From assembly GCF_008035925.1 (NCBI RefSeq), contig NZ_CP036264.1, forward strand, positions 705,774 through 769,773: 64,000 nt of DNA. Reading direction: 5' to 3'. Shown piece after piece: positions 44,751-53,877 of this stretch. Every line of letters starts with the position of its first letter. The stretch's first letter is position 1. The notes below the pieces were generated by a model, which was not told the origin of the DNA, searched no databases, and saw only the letters and a program-made list of their open reading frames with translations. Origin of the DNA: Stieleria maiorica (lineage in GTDB: Bacteria; Planctomycetota; Planctomycetia; Pirellulales; Pirellulaceae). A program made the position numbers and the translations under genes.

Positions 44751-47700
44751 ATGCCAGCTGAGCCCAACCACGAAGACGATCCCGGCGATCCGGACGAGCC
44801 GGGGCAATCGACCTTCTTGCACGACAGCGAGTTGCCGAGCAGCAGTGACGACTTTGTTGATCTCACCAAGCAGACACATCGCAACGTCGGCGAACAGCAG
44901 GAGACGCTCAGCCACGCCAGTGATTCGTTGTTGGGAGAAACGATCACGCTCAATGCGGACGGTGACCATGTGCTGGGTAACTTTCGAATCCTCAGCAGAC
45001 TCGGTTCGGGCGGCTTCGGGACGGTTTACAAAGCCGAAGACCTGCGATTAGAGCGATTGGTTGCGCTCAAAGCCGCGCTGCCGCGCTCTTCCGACCGAGG
45101 TGACGGCCAATACAAACGCGTTATTCACGAAGGTCGCGCGGCCGCCGCACTCGACCACCCCAACATCGTCTCGATCTACGACGTGGCCGACCTGGATGGC
45201 AAACCCTACATCATCTCGCAGTTGATCGACGGCGCGACGCTGAAGGAGTGTCTTGCTTCGGGGCCGGCCAATCACACGTGGACCGCGGAAATCATGGTGG
45301 CGATCGCCCGGGCCGTCGATTATGCCCACGGCAAAGGCATCATTCATCGTGATTTAAAACCCGGCAACATTCTGTTGGATCAGAATGAAACCCCACATGT
45401 CAACGATTTCGGCATCGCCAAACACAGCGACAGCGATGAAACGATTTCCAACGAAAGTTCGATTATCGGTACACCGGCCTACATGTCGCCCGAACAAGCC
45501 GCCGGGCACTCGCGGGACGCGGACCGCCGCAGCGACATCTATTCTTTGGGCGTGATCCTGTACGAACTGGCGACGGGCGAAAAACCGTTTCGCGGCAGTT
45601 CGCGGATGTTGATTCATCATGTGATTCACACTGATCCACAGCCGCCGAGGATGCTCAATCAAAGCGTCCCCCTGGACTTGGAAACCGTTTGCCTGAAGTG
45701 TTTGGAAAAAGACCCTGATCGGCGTTATCAGACGGCCGCGGACTTGGCCGATGACCTGCAGCGCATTCTCGACGGCGATCCGATCCAGGCACGCCCCGTG
45801 TCGGGAATCGAGCACTTCGTTCGCCGCTGTCGCCGCTACCCGGGGACGACCGCCAGTGTGGCCGGATTGATGGCCGCGATCGTCATCGGATTGGCCGGAG
45901 TGACATGGCAATGGCGCCGCGCCGAGCACAATCGGCGACGAGAAGTGATCGCCAGAGAAGAGGTCGAACGCTCGCGTGAAGAACTCAAAGAAGAGGTCGC
46001 TTACTCCAAACAGATGCTGCACGACGCCGAATCAAAGCTGGCGTTCCAATCGATGACGGCCGGCGATCATCGTTTGGCACAGCAATCGCTCAACGTGCTG
46101 CGTCCGCTCGGCGACGTGGAGTTTCAGCTGTTGCGAAACATCGAAAGCCGTTACCAAGAACTCCTGCGCCATGTTGAAATGATCACCGACATCGCGATCT
46201 CCGACGACCAGCGGCTGATCGCCGCGACAGGACTGCGGACGCTGTTGGTGTGGGACACCGAAACAAAACGAATCGTTTACCGTTTCCGCGAAAAAGGAAA
46301 ACAACTCCGCTGCGTGGATTTTGCACGCTCCAGCCATCGTCTGGCTTGGGGGGGAGAACTCGGCAGAGTCTATCTGAAAACGATCGGCGTGGCGGATACG
46401 CCGATGCGAACATTGAACCATGGATCGCCTCTGGAAGTGATCCGTTTTTCCGCCGACGGTTCGAAACTGTTATCGGCCGGTGCTGGCGGAAACGTTGTTG
46501 TCTGGACGTCCGAATCTGGAACCAAGGACGTTGCCCACTCGGTCACGACCTCCACCATCCTTGCCGCCGATTTTCTAGGCGGCGAGGGGATCCTGACCGG
46601 CGATCAAAGTGGCCGGGTCATCCGCTGTGAACTCCCGTCGGGCCGTTGTGACGAGATCGCAAAAAACGCGTTTCCGATTCTGTCGCTGGACACCAACGCC
46701 GACGCCACCCAATTTGCCGCGGGGACGCAAGACAATCGATTCATGGTCGGACGTGTCGACGATCCTGAATCCGTTCGACGGATCATGACCACCCATGGCC
46801 CCATCATGGACGTCGAGTTCTGGGACCAAAAAGACGCTCTGGTCACGACCAACCTGTACGGCCAATTGGGCATTTGGAAGCTGCCGGACTTACACGTCCG
46901 CGAGTGCCATCGCTACTTTCAGGGCGTCGGACACTTTGCCATCGACCCGGGTTCCGATCGACTATTGCTCGGCGGTGGTGATGGCGGCGTCGTTTCGATC
47001 AACGTCGACGGCGTCCGGCCCGATGTCGTTCAAACCCCGCATGGTGCGATCACGGATCTGGCATTCGTCGACCAATCCATCGTGGTCTGTCATGCGACGG
47101 GCCCGGCCAGCCTGTTGCATCGGAGTTCCGGCCGAATGCTGCGAACGATCCCCGGCGAAACCGATTCCCCACCCGGCAACCACTCCCTGCCGCAGGACCT
47201 GACGTGCGTGGCGTGTTCACCAGACCAAAAGCGGCTCGGCTTCGGCACCAGCGACGGACGGATCTTGGTCTGGGAATCCGACACCGGTGAAATTCGCTTG
47301 CACGGCACGGCGACCGACAAGTCGATCGCTCAGATCGAATTGGCGGATGACGGCTTGAGCGCCTGGACGGGCGGATTCGACGGCAGCGTGCGGCATTGGG
47401 ATTTGACCAAAGCCGATTCCAGCACCGGGATCGCGGCCTTGGGCGGCGTCGTTCGCGGCTTGCGATTGTCTGGCGACCGGAGCCGCGCCGTGGCCGTTTC
47501 GGCCAACGGCGTTGCCGTCCTGATCGACGTGGACGAGCAAACGGAACTCGCGCGGGCCGAACTCGGCAATTCGTTGCACTGCGTCGCGTGGTCCGGCGAT
47601 TCATCCCAACTCGCGATCGGCGACGCGCGGGGAACCGTCCATCTGTATCCGAGTGACCTGTCCGGCGTCGCCAGCACCATCGAGGTGCACACCGGCCCGA

Positions 47701-47918
47701 TCAGCTCGGTCGCGTTCTCCCCGTCCGGCCAGCGACTCATCACCGCCGGCCATGACGAACAGATCGCGTTTTCCAATCTGGTGACCGGCCGATCCGGCGC
47801 GATCGTCGAAAGCAGTCATCCGATCAGCATTCGTGATTTGGCGCTCAGCGACGACGCCCAGTGGATGGTCACCGGCGACGTCGGCGGCAACCTCCGAATC
47901 TGGTCGGTCGCAAAGTGA
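44751..47918 (+). CDS. Transmembrane Ser/Thr protein kinase with WD40 repeats
   Basis: A 1055-residue protein. The kinase domain is at about 83-350: glycine loop LGSGGFGTVYKAEDL, catalytic Lys in VALKAA (~108), HRDLKPGNILL (~199), DFGIAK (~220) and the SPEQAAG activation segment. A transmembrane helix (TTASVAGLMAAIVIGLAGVTW) is at about 366-388, followed by a coiled-coil stretch (~392-425), then WD40-like repeats from ~470 to the end, seen in RHWDL and SLGVW-like repeats such as LLVWDTE, LGIWKLP, ILVWES, LRIWSV. Large kinases of this kind are common in planctomycetes; cytoplasmic kinase and external propeller are inferred. It starts 24 bp after the fusion gene and may be cotranscribed. Confidence 0.92.
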   Translation: MPAEPNHEDDPGDPDEPGQSTFLHDSELPSSSDDFVDLTKQTHRNVGEQQETLSHASDSLLGETITLNADGDHVLGNFRILSRLGSGGFGTVYKAEDLRLERLVALKAALPRSSDRGDGQYKRVIHEGRAAAALDHPNIVSIYDVADLDGKPYIISQLIDGATLKECLASGPANHTWTAEIMVAIARAVDYAHGKGIIHRDLKPGNILLDQNETPHVNDFGIAKHSDSDETISNESSIIGTPAYMSPEQAAGHSRDADRRSDIYSLGVILYELATGEKPFRGSSRMLIHHVIHTDPQPPRMLNQSVPLDLETVCLKCLEKDPDRRYQTAADLADDLQRILDGDPIQARPVSGIEHFVRRCRRYPGTTASVAGLMAAIVIGLAGVTWQWRRAEHNRRREVIAREEVERSREELKEEVAYSKQMLHDAESKLAFQSMTAGDHRLAQQSLNVLRPLGDVEFQLLRNIESRYQELLRHVEMITDIAISDDQRLIAATGLRTLLVWDTETKRIVYRFREKGKQLRCVDFARSSHRLAWGGELGRVYLKTIGVADTPMRTLNHGSPLEVIRFSADGSKLLSAGAGGNVVVWTSESGTKDVAHSVTTSTILAADFLGGEGILTGDQSGRVIRCELPSGRCDEIAKNAFPILSLDTNADATQFAAGTQDNRFMVGRVDDPESVRRIMTTHGPIMDVEFWDQKDALVTTNLYGQLGIWKLPDLHVRECHRYFQGVGHFAIDPGSDRLLLGGGDGGVVSINVDGVRPDVVQTPHGAITDLAFVDQSIVVCHATGPASLLHRSSGRMLRTIPGETDSPPGNHSLPQDLTCVACSPDQKRLGFGTSDGRILVWESDTGEIRLHGTATDKSIAQIELADDGLSAWTGGFDGSVRHWDLTKADSSTGIAALGGVVRGLRLSGDRSRAVAVSANGVAVLIDVDEQTELARAELGNSLHCVAWSGDSSQLAIGDARGTVHLYPSDLSGVASTIEVHTGPISSVAFSPSGQRLITAGHDEQIAFSNLVTGRSGAIVESSHPISIRDLALSDDAQWMVTGDVGGNLRIWSVAK

Positions 47919-47940
47919 TCGCACCGCCCGATCGCCGCCG

Positions 47941-48129
47941 TACGACGCCACTGTACGACGCCACTGTACGACGCCACTGTACGACGCCACTGTACGACGC
48001 CACTGTACGACGCCACTGTACGACGCCACTGTACGACGCCACTGTACGACGCCACTGTACGACGCCACTGTACGACGCCACTGTACGACGCCACTGTACG
48101 ACGCCACTGTACGACGCCACTGTACGACG
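47941..48129 (+). repeat. Tandem array, 13-bp unit x 14 plus partial
   Basis: TACGACGCCACTG is repeated 14 times without a change from 47941 to 48122, and a partial TACGACG runs into the double-hairpin element at 48126. It begins 22 bp after the kinase stop. Because 13 is not a multiple of three, all frames give a 13-residue repeated peptide; these are not genes. Confidence 0.97.
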
Positions 48130-48166
48130 GTCCCTTCCGGGCCGTCGCTTAGAACCCCACGGGTTC
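48126..48166 (+). terminator. Double hairpin after the kinase gene (family 5, second copy)
   Basis: GACGGTCCC-TTCC-GGGCCGTC (48126-48146) and GAACCC-CAC-GGGTTC (48152-48166), matching the pair after pckA. The array unit TACGACG equals the first bases of this element (TACGACGG), so the array may have grown from its edge. Confidence 0.65.
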
Positions 48167-48210
48167 AACCGTCTTGCCCTGTCGATTTGGTGGAAATTGG
48201 CAGTGGGAGG

Positions 48211-48238
48211 GCAGAATGATTCGGGGCAGAATGATGAA
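48211..48238. repeat. Dispersed short repeat with CAGAATGAT motifs (second copy)
   Basis: GCAGAATGATTCGGGGCAGA followed by ATGATGAA; matches 30194-30228 inverted. The 48167-48465 spacer otherwise shows no gene. Confidence 0.75.
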
Positions 48239-48465
48239 ATGCATGTAAGCCAGGGTCAGAATCCCCGAACAAATGATAGGGCAGAGTTTTCTGCCACAAT
48301 CACTGGCTGAAACAACGGCAAAATCGAGCATCACACGGTCGCGCCGGTCGGTTTGTGAGTTTCCGCGTAGTGCGTGGTAAGATAATCGCGAGCGGAAACT
48401 GATTGTCCTTGCGTGACGATCGTCTCAGAAACAGAAACAGAAACACCCCCGGCGAGCGAGTTCTC

Positions 48466-51090
48466 ATGGATCGGTGGTTTTGCAGAGATGTCACCATGGT
48501 TCGTGCTGTGCTGTTGACTGCGTTGACGTTGGCGCCGAGCCTGCGATCGGTCGCCGATGACACACTTGGCAGTCTACTGGAACGCCATTGCCAGCAGTGC
48601 CACGGGGCTGACGACCCAGAGACCAATCTTCGAGTGGACAATCCGGATTTTTCGCTCGCGCCCGACTCGCCTGAATACGCCGCCGCAGGGAAACTGTTGG
48701 AGAGGGTGTACAACGCAGTCGACAGCGGTCAGATGCCGCCCGAGGATGCCGAGCCGCTGGCGATTTCGTCGCGACGGCAGTTGCTCCGCCTGCTCCGGAA
48801 CCGGCTCCTGCAGGTCGCGAAAAACTCACCCGAGCGATCCCCGCATCGGCGTCTGACGGTAGAAGAGTACAACTACACCCTCAAGACACTCTTTGGTGTC
48901 GACGCCGAGTTCGCTGACATGCTTCCGGCGGATCCGATCTCCGAATCGGGATATCGAAATGCCCGCTCTCAGCTCGGTCTATCGTCACTGCAAATCGAGG
49001 CGTATTTGGACAGCGCCCGCCGCGCGGTCCAGCGTTATGTGCAATTTGGACCGATCGAAGACGATGTGATCCGATACCACATCGAATTCGAGGATCTGTA
49101 TTACGCAACCGGTGATCGCTACGGAACTCGGAAACGTGCGCCCGCGGCAATCGATCGTGAAACCATGCTGGCACGTCGCGAACGAAATCTTGCTCAGACA
49201 CCAAAGTACGTTGACCCGTTGGGGCCCAAGCTGCCGGGCGCCCATTCCGATGACGAAAAATTACGGGCGGCGATTCCCAAATTGAATCAACAGTACGTCG
49301 CGATTCCCCGCCGGCTGTCGACCGGCGAAATGGTCATCCGCCTACGGGCCGCCGGAACCGCTGACCGCAACGGGCGTTTCCCCCGCTTGCGCGTCGAGGC
49401 AGGGATCACACTCGGCGACGGTTGTTCGATTGACAGGCGATTGCTCGGCGAAGCGGATGTCACCGCACCAACTGACGATCCAGCGGTCTACGAATTCCGC
49501 ATTCGCCTTGAAGATGTGCCGACCAAGGGGCCGCAGCGCCAGGAGGACACGTTTGATCGGTTAAGCGTGTTCGACATGGACCAGATCTACATTTCCAACG
49601 TCTCCTGCGACCCTCACGCCGTCTTCACGCTCGGCCGCGGAGGCTATCCCGATCCCGAAATCGGCTCTCAACGGATCGCTGGTGCGATCGATCAGATGGA
49701 TCGAGATGGCGTCAATTTTCTGATGTTGGATTGCATGGAGATCGAGATGTTTCCTGGCCGGTCCGAATCGACGCCATCCTATCGTTGGCAGATCCCCAGC
49801 GTTGCCGTGGATCAAGATGATCGAGACGAGGCCATGATCGCAGAGTCGCTGCTCGCCGAGTTCATGCGCCAAGCTTACCGCCGGCCGGTCAGCGCCGATG
49901 AGATTTCCCAAAAGCTGAAATTATTCGGTGCCTTGCGGACCCGGTCTTATTCCTTTGAAGACAGTCTTCGCGAAACGATGACAGCGGTCCTCGTTTCGCC
50001 TGCGTTTCTGTTTCTGGAAGTCCCTTCCCCGACTCCGGCAAAGCGACGATCCGACTCGTCCTGCCCGCATCAGTTGGCGTCGCGGTTGTCCTACCTGCTA
50101 TGGCTGTCGCCTCCAGATGATCATCTGATGATTCGCGCCAACGACGGATCATTGTTACAGCCCTGCGTGTTACACGAGGAAGCGGAACGGATGCTCGCCG
50201 ATCCGCGGTGTCGCCGATTTCTGGAAAGCTTTTGTCGACAGTGGTTGCGTTTGGGGAGGTACCACAACATTGCGGTCGATCGTGACGCTTATCCGACCTA
50301 TGACGAGGACTTTGCCGCGGCATCGATCCGAGAGACGATCGAGTGTTTTGTGGAGGTGTTTCAGAGCGATGCGAACGCCCTGGACCTGATTGATTCGGAT
50401 TATGTGATCGTGGACGATCGGTTGGCCGAACACTACGGGCTGGCCGCCCCAACGTCGGGCGAGATGCAAAAGGTCTCGTTGCCGAAGGATTCCGTACGAG
50501 GCGGATTGCTGACGCAGGCAAGCCTGATGACCCTCAACTCCGACGGTGTCGATTCACACGCGATCCGTCGCGGCGTTTGGTTGCTGGACCGGATGCTCAA
50601 TTCACCGCCGCCCCCACCGCCGCCAAACATTCCCGCAATCGAAATCGACGATCCCGAATTAGAAGGCCTGTCGCTGAAAGAGAAAATCCAACGCCACCGA
50701 GAACCGGGGGCCTGTCGCAATTGCCATGCGAAGATCGATCCCTGGGGCATTCCCTTTGAAAACTTTGATGCGACGGGGCGTTGGCGAAACGAGTGGCTTG
50801 CGTTTGAGGGCGATCAACGGGTGCGACGAGTCATTGATCCAGCAACGGTACTTCCAGACGGGCAGCGAATCGAAAACATCGTTGAATTGAAGCAGCACCT
50901 GCGACGTCAGCGAAGCGAGCAATTTGCCGATGCTCTGGTTCATCACCTGTTGACGTATACGCTGGGGCGTTCGCCCGACTATGCTGATCGACAGGACGTC
51001 GACGAGATCCGAAAACGTTTCAAAGCGTCCGGATACAAGCTGCGTGAGCTCGTCTTGGCGATCGTCGACAGCAAACTATTTCGGATCTAA
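48466..51090 (+). CDS. Planctomycete-type cytochrome/DUF1592-family secreted protein
   Basis: About 874 residues. A signal peptide (MVRAVLLTALTLAPSLRSVADD, start at 48496 also possible) precedes LERHCQQCHG, the CxxCH heme site at 42-46. The order then follows the DUF1587/DUF1595/DUF1592/DUF1588/DUF1585 set: HRRLTVEEYNYTLKTLFGVD, VFTLGRG-type middle, FMRQAYRRPVSADE, LASRLSYLLWLSPPDD, RRFLESFCRQWLRLGRYHN, YVIVDDRLAEHYGL, GVWLLDRMLNSPPPPPPPNIP, GACRNCHAKIDPWGIPFENFDATGRWR and HLLTYTLGR. A second CxxCH lies in CRNCH. Function is not known; in planctomycetes these genes lie next to DUF1552 genes, as here, where the next start is 22 bp away. Confidence 0.9.
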   Translation: MDRWFCRDVTMVRAVLLTALTLAPSLRSVADDTLGSLLERHCQQCHGADDPETNLRVDNPDFSLAPDSPEYAAAGKLLERVYNAVDSGQMPPEDAEPLAISSRRQLLRLLRNRLLQVAKNSPERSPHRRLTVEEYNYTLKTLFGVDAEFADMLPADPISESGYRNARSQLGLSSLQIEAYLDSARRAVQRYVQFGPIEDDVIRYHIEFEDLYYATGDRYGTRKRAPAAIDRETMLARRERNLAQTPKYVDPLGPKLPGAHSDDEKLRAAIPKLNQQYVAIPRRLSTGEMVIRLRAAGTADRNGRFPRLRVEAGITLGDGCSIDRRLLGEADVTAPTDDPAVYEFRIRLEDVPTKGPQRQEDTFDRLSVFDMDQIYISNVSCDPHAVFTLGRGGYPDPEIGSQRIAGAIDQMDRDGVNFLMLDCMEIEMFPGRSESTPSYRWQIPSVAVDQDDRDEAMIAESLLAEFMRQAYRRPVSADEISQKLKLFGALRTRSYSFEDSLRETMTAVLVSPAFLFLEVPSPTPAKRRSDSSCPHQLASRLSYLLWLSPPDDHLMIRANDGSLLQPCVLHEEAERMLADPRCRRFLESFCRQWLRLGRYHNIAVDRDAYPTYDEDFAAASIRETIECFVEVFQSDANALDLIDSDYVIVDDRLAEHYGLAAPTSGEMQKVSLPKDSVRGGLLTQASLMTLNSDGVDSHAIRRGVWLLDRMLNSPPPPPPPNIPAIEIDDPELEGLSLKEKIQRHREPGACRNCHAKIDPWGIPFENFDATGRWRNEWLAFEGDQRVRRVIDPATVLPDGQRIENIVELKQHLRRQRSEQFADALVHHLLTYTLGRSPDYADRQDVDEIRKRFKASGYKLRELVLAIVDSKLFRI

Positions 51091-51112
51091 TCTCCCCGGG
51101 GCAAGGCCAGCG

Positions 51113-52501
51113 ATGCGAACTTCGGAACCCACTCTACCGCGACGCCGGATCTTAACCGCGGCCGGATACACGATCGCGCTTCCGATGTTCGCATCCTTGC
51201 GCGACGTCCCGTTCGTACGCGAGGTTTGTGCAGCGGAACCGGAACGTTCGTCGTCCGATACCGAACACCAGCTGCCGAAACGGTTTTGTTGCATCTTTTT
51301 CCCCAATGGCGTCAGTCTGCCGCCGGCGGGACATCCGGCTCATGACGATTGGCACTGGTTTCCCCACCGTGAAGGACGCGACTACGTCCTCACACGTCCG
51401 CTGGAGCCCTTGGCCAACTATCGCGACGAACTGACCATTTTGTCTGGGCTTTCCCATCCCGCGATGCGATCGTCGATCGCTCATCTCACCGCCGATAGTT
51501 TTTTGACCGGAGCCGATTCGTCGCGTGAATACACCAACAGTATTTCGTTGGACCAGTTGATCGCCAAACACCTGGGAGCTCAGACCCGTTTTCCTTCATT
51601 GACTCTATCGAGTGACGGAGGAGTAGGAACGCCCGGCCGTACCCAAACGCTTTCGTTCTCCGCGTCAGGACGTCCGATCCCGAGTCTTTCGCAACCCCGC
51701 GCCATCTTTAACCGTTTGTTCGGCGTCCAGGAACAGACGGTCGCCGAACAACGCCGACGGTTCGGCCGAGATCAAAGCATCCTCGACAACGTCTTGGAGG
51801 AGACCGCAACGCTCGGTCAAGGGTTGTCCGCGGGCGACCGCCGACGCCTTGATGAGTACACGACATCGGTCCGGGAAATCGAAAAGCGATTGGCAAGCTC
51901 CGACCGGTGGCTGGACGTCCAGCGGCCGAACGTCGATCCGGCAGATTTTGAACTCGCGGCCACACCGCACGACGACGTTCAGGAGTACATCCGCGTGATC
52001 TACGATCTGATGTACGTCGCGTTTCTCACCGATTCCACTCGATCGATCACCTACCAGATCACGAGTGAAGACGCGAAAGGAATCGGCGATCGTTTCCCCA
52101 GTGCGATCGGATTGCCGGGACACCACTCTCTCAGCCACGGGACCGGCAAAGAAAACGGCTACGAGAACTGGGCACGGTACGATCAATTCCTGACGACGCA
52201 GTTCGCTTACTTCATCGAACGTCTTCGATCGACCTCCGATCCGTTCCAGCAAGGCTCGTTGCTTGATCACAGCTGCATCTTGTATGGGTGCAGCACGAGT
52301 CGCACCCACCAAGCCGTCAACTACCCGCTGATCCTTGCCGGTGGCAAAGCGATGGGATTCTCACACGGAACACACAAACGCTTCGACGAGTCTCGCTACC
52401 GCCTATCGGATCTTTACGTCACCCTCCTTCAGCAGTTTGGAATCGAAGCCGACCGGTTCGCCGACAGCACGACGTCGCTGAGTGAGGTTCTTGGCGTTTG
52501 A
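51113..52501 (+). CDS. DUF1552 family protein with Tat-like signal
   Basis: A 462-residue protein. The N-terminus (PRRRILTAAGYTIALPMFA) has the twin-arginine pattern followed by a hydrophobic stretch. The body shows DUF1552 features: RFCCIFFPNGVSLP, RDELTILSGLSHP, TADSFLTGAD, GDRRRLDEYTTSVREIEKRL, and the final LYVTLLQQFGIEADRFADST. The two-gene unit with the DUF1592-type protein is standard in planctomycetes; the biochemical role is unknown. The frame is open further upstream into the previous gene, but the ATG at 51113, 22 bp after that gene, gives the Tat signal. Confidence 0.9.
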   Translation: MRTSEPTLPRRRILTAAGYTIALPMFASLRDVPFVREVCAAEPERSSSDTEHQLPKRFCCIFFPNGVSLPPAGHPAHDDWHWFPHREGRDYVLTRPLEPLANYRDELTILSGLSHPAMRSSIAHLTADSFLTGADSSREYTNSISLDQLIAKHLGAQTRFPSLTLSSDGGVGTPGRTQTLSFSASGRPIPSLSQPRAIFNRLFGVQEQTVAEQRRRFGRDQSILDNVLEETATLGQGLSAGDRRRLDEYTTSVREIEKRLASSDRWLDVQRPNVDPADFELAATPHDDVQEYIRVIYDLMYVAFLTDSTRSITYQITSEDAKGIGDRFPSAIGLPGHHSLSHGTGKENGYENWARYDQFLTTQFAYFIERLRSTSDPFQQGSLLDHSCILYGCSTSRTHQAVNYPLILAGGKAMGFSHGTHKRFDESRYRLSDLYVTLLQQFGIEADRFADSTTSLSEVLGV

Positions 52502-52604
52502 CCGAGGAAAAGGGGGCAGATACCAAAAACGCGAATCACCCTTCGGGCCATTCGGTTCTTTGTACCTGACAAACGCAACCCGAAGATTTGATGCTGACAG
52601 AGCA

Positions 52605-52925
52605 CTAAAGTCTTCGCACCGGAGTCTTTCCGCCCAGCGACAGGGCAAGCACCAGGACCAGAATCCCGCCGATCAATAGGCCTCCGCCGACGCCCAGGGC
52701 TTCTGCCGGCGAGGCGATGTAGAGCTGATGCCAATCCAGCGGACGCAGCTCGTCACCGCGGATCACCGCCGAGATCGCCCAGATCAAGAAACCGGCCCCG
52801 GTGACAAACAGGGCCACCGAAATCAGGCACGCCAGGATACGGCCGACTCGGGGAACCGCCAGCGCGACCCCGACGGTCGCCCCGATCAATCCACCCACGA
52901 TCAAGCTGGTGATGTCAAATTGCAT
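52605..52925 (-). CDS. Small membrane protein with three helices
   Basis: 106 residues with three hydrophobic segments (IVGGLIGATVGVALAV, ILACLISVALFVTGAGFLIWAI and the C-terminal GVGGGLLIGGILVLVLALSLG). The ATG at 52925 was chosen because it opens on MQFDITSLIVGG; a longer frame to 53048 adds an unlikely leader. No domain recognised; the glycine-rich helix pairs resemble small holin- or DUF-type proteins. Monocistronic. Confidence 0.65.
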   Translation of the reverse strand: MQFDITSLIVGGLIGATVGVALAVPRVGRILACLISVALFVTGAGFLIWAISAVIRGDELRPLDWHQLYIASPAEALGVGGGLLIGGILVLVLALSLGGKTPVRRL

Positions 52926-53090
52926 GGTTGAGATTCTCGTTGTCGTTTCGGTCGATCGCCATTCAGACGTAGCGACCATCGCCAGTAGGTAATCCCCCAG
53001 AGCGTCTGACGCTCCGCGGGCGGACTTCCACGCTCCGGCGAGCGTCACTGGGCGGGTGTCGATCAGGCGGGCGGTGTTGCATCATCCGAT

Positions 53091-53669
53091 TCAGGGTGTT
53101 GGGGCGGTCGCCGTTCCAGCGGGCAGCAGACGCAACACTTGTTCGACCTGGCGGAGGTTTTCTTGCGTCTCGGGCTTGGAAAGCAGTTCTAAAATCGCGG
53201 CCGTCTGCCGAAGCATCTCCGGCATCCTCGTCACCACGTCCAGGAACTCGTCCGCGACGACCTCGCCCCCTCCCAGCCGCTCGGCCGATTCGTCGCCCAG
53301 TCGTTCGACGGTCGCCCGATCTAGTTGCAGCGTGATGCTGCCCTTGCCATGGATCGCGTTGCCGAAGCCGAGGTCGAGCTGGAACGCACCGTCAAGCTGC
53401 AGCCGGATCGGAGTCTCGGCGGGCGTGGTTGCAGAGTGTTTAGGCCGCTTGCCCTGTCTTTTTCTCCGCCCACGCTTTTTCAATCGCTTTTCGTTTTGGC
53501 CATCATCAGCGGGCCGGTCAACGGAATCGCGTTGTTGCGGTCGGTCCTGTGCATTGGCCGGGGCGTGCACGACCGCGACCGAAAGCAACAACACTCCGAC
53601 CATCACGACGATGCCACGACCGCAGGAACCGCGACGCAGGCCAAATATTGTGTCTCGATCCAAATCCAT
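53091..53669 (-). CDS. Secreted hypothetical protein
   Basis: About 192 residues: signal peptide (IVVMVGVLLLSVAVVHAPANA), a very basic stretch (KRLKKRGRRKRQGKRPK, residues ~60-80) and a globular rest (LQLDGAFQLDLGFGNAIHGKGSITLQLD, VADEFLDVVTRMPEMLRQTAAILELL). The basic linker could bind nucleic acid or polyanionic glycan. No family recognised. The start at 53669 avoids an Arg-rich leader. Confidence 0.6.
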   Translation of the reverse strand: MDLDRDTIFGLRRGSCGRGIVVMVGVLLLSVAVVHAPANAQDRPQQRDSVDRPADDGQNEKRLKKRGRRKRQGKRPKHSATTPAETPIRLQLDGAFQLDLGFGNAIHGKGSITLQLDRATVERLGDESAERLGGGEVVADEFLDVVTRMPEMLRQTAAILELLSKPETQENLRQVEQVLRLLPAGTATAPTP

Positions 53670-53877
53670 CCTTCCCCGCCTCGCGGTATTACAGCGTCTT
53701 TCGGCAAACCGGACATCGTAATCAAACACGTCGGCGGACGTGTGGGGCCAAGCCCGTGACGAAGGGCGACGCGGCCAATCTTCACACGAAAACCTCGTAG
53801 AATGGATCCCCTACCTCCCTAATCTTCCTACCCCATCAACTTCCTCCGCTGCCCACCTTTGAAATCGGATTCAGCCC

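Noticed and set aside
47941-48129. CRISPR-like array
   Set aside because: The 13-bp units are contiguous, with no spacers and no cas genes nearby.
47601-48310. Repetitive peptides (13-residue units) encoded by the 13-bp array on both strands
   Set aside because: Every frame is open because the unit lacks stops; they run into the kinase gene or hairpin and have no start signal. Not a repeat protein.
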